A DNA stretch of 64,000 nucleotides, from positions 26,510-90,509 of the forward strand of contig NZ_JAMBAQ010000008.1 in NCBI RefSeq assembly GCF_023336735.1. Direction: 5' to 3'. The first letter of the stretch is position 1. Each line of letters opens with the position of its first letter. The DNA comes from Moraxella oculi. Lineage in GTDB: Bacteria > Pseudomonadota > Gammaproteobacteria > Pseudomonadales > Moraxellaceae. Of this stretch, positions 63,877 to 64,000 are shown piece after piece. The notes under the pieces were generated by a model. The model made no database searches. It was not told the DNA's origin and worked only from the letters and a program-made list of their open reading frames with translations. Made by a program: the position numbers and the translations under genes.

Positions 63877-64000
63877 TAAAGCTTGTGAGGCTGTAGCAGA
63901 CAAGCCCTAAATCCCACACCATTTTCTCAATATCTTAAGCTGATTAGATGGTGTGCTGTAGTTAAATCTAAACTCACATTCTTTGATAAAAAGATGGAAG

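Noticed and set aside
63882..63955. Inverted repeats GCTTGT/ACAAGC and CACACCAT/ATGGTGTG after the NlpD-like gene
   Set aside because: Short arms and long loops without a T-run; no insertion-sequence ends or genes adjoin them.
1..64000. CRISPR arrays, rRNA genes and insertion sequences
   Set aside because: No regularly spaced repeats, rRNA-like sequence or transposase was seen anywhere in the window.

Overview
The window reads as a chromosome segment of a gammaproteobacterium of the family Moraxellaceae, most likely Moraxella. This rests on moderate-to-low G+C by eye, protein sequences close in style to Moraxella/Psychrobacter/Acinetobacter, a haemoglobin/transferrin-type TonB receptor, and a pst-phoBR / rsmG-parAB / lpxK-kdsB gene set. 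Species was not determined; no database search was possible.

Left half (1-36.4 kb), core chromosome. The end of the phosphate transport operon (pstA 3' end, pstB) is followed by its two-component regulators phoB-phoR. Then come yebC, a Kv-type potassium channel, a TonB-dependent iron/haem receptor, a rhomboid protease, lpxH, ppiB, glnS, ispH and recJ. A tRNA cluster (Lys, Lys, Asn) precedes the leuS-lptE-holA operon. Next are an ArsC/Spx-like reductase, dut, a cidA/lrgA-lrgB pair, htpX, a lytic transglycosylase, lpxB-rnhB, an Smr protein, two DMT permeases, aroG, ispB, rep and a large membrane protein of the 'Gcr site-specific recombinase' family. Convergent pairs are often separated by symmetrical hairpin terminators.

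Mobile element (about 36.65-45.58 kb). An element of roughly 8.9 kb sits at the 3' end of tRNA-Pro(GGG). It encodes a P4-type integrase, an unknown HTH/coiled-coil protein, an AlpA regulator, three small unknown proteins, a RepA-like ATPase, a repeat cluster that looks like an origin, a scaffold-like acidic protein, a probable major capsid protein, and small and large terminase subunits. No portal, head protease, connector, tail, lysis or CI-type repressor gene is visible. This is the layout expected of a phage satellite that makes its own shell and packaging motor but borrows the rest from a helper. It is the best candidate here for an undescribed system. Both ends carry the same pair of 11-bp integrase-arm-like repeats, and the tRNA 3' end plus terminator is duplicated at the right end.

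Right half (45.9-64 kb), core chromosome. A Lon-family protease (LonH/YcbZ-like) is followed by rsmG-parA-parB, then msbA-lpxK-(small ORF)-kdsB-holB for lipid A/KDO synthesis and replication, then a TruC-like pseudouridine synthase. A complete fructose phosphotransferase operon follows: fruB, a EIIA-HPr-EI fusion, then fruK and fruA. The window closes with an NlpD-like LysM/LytM lipoprotein.
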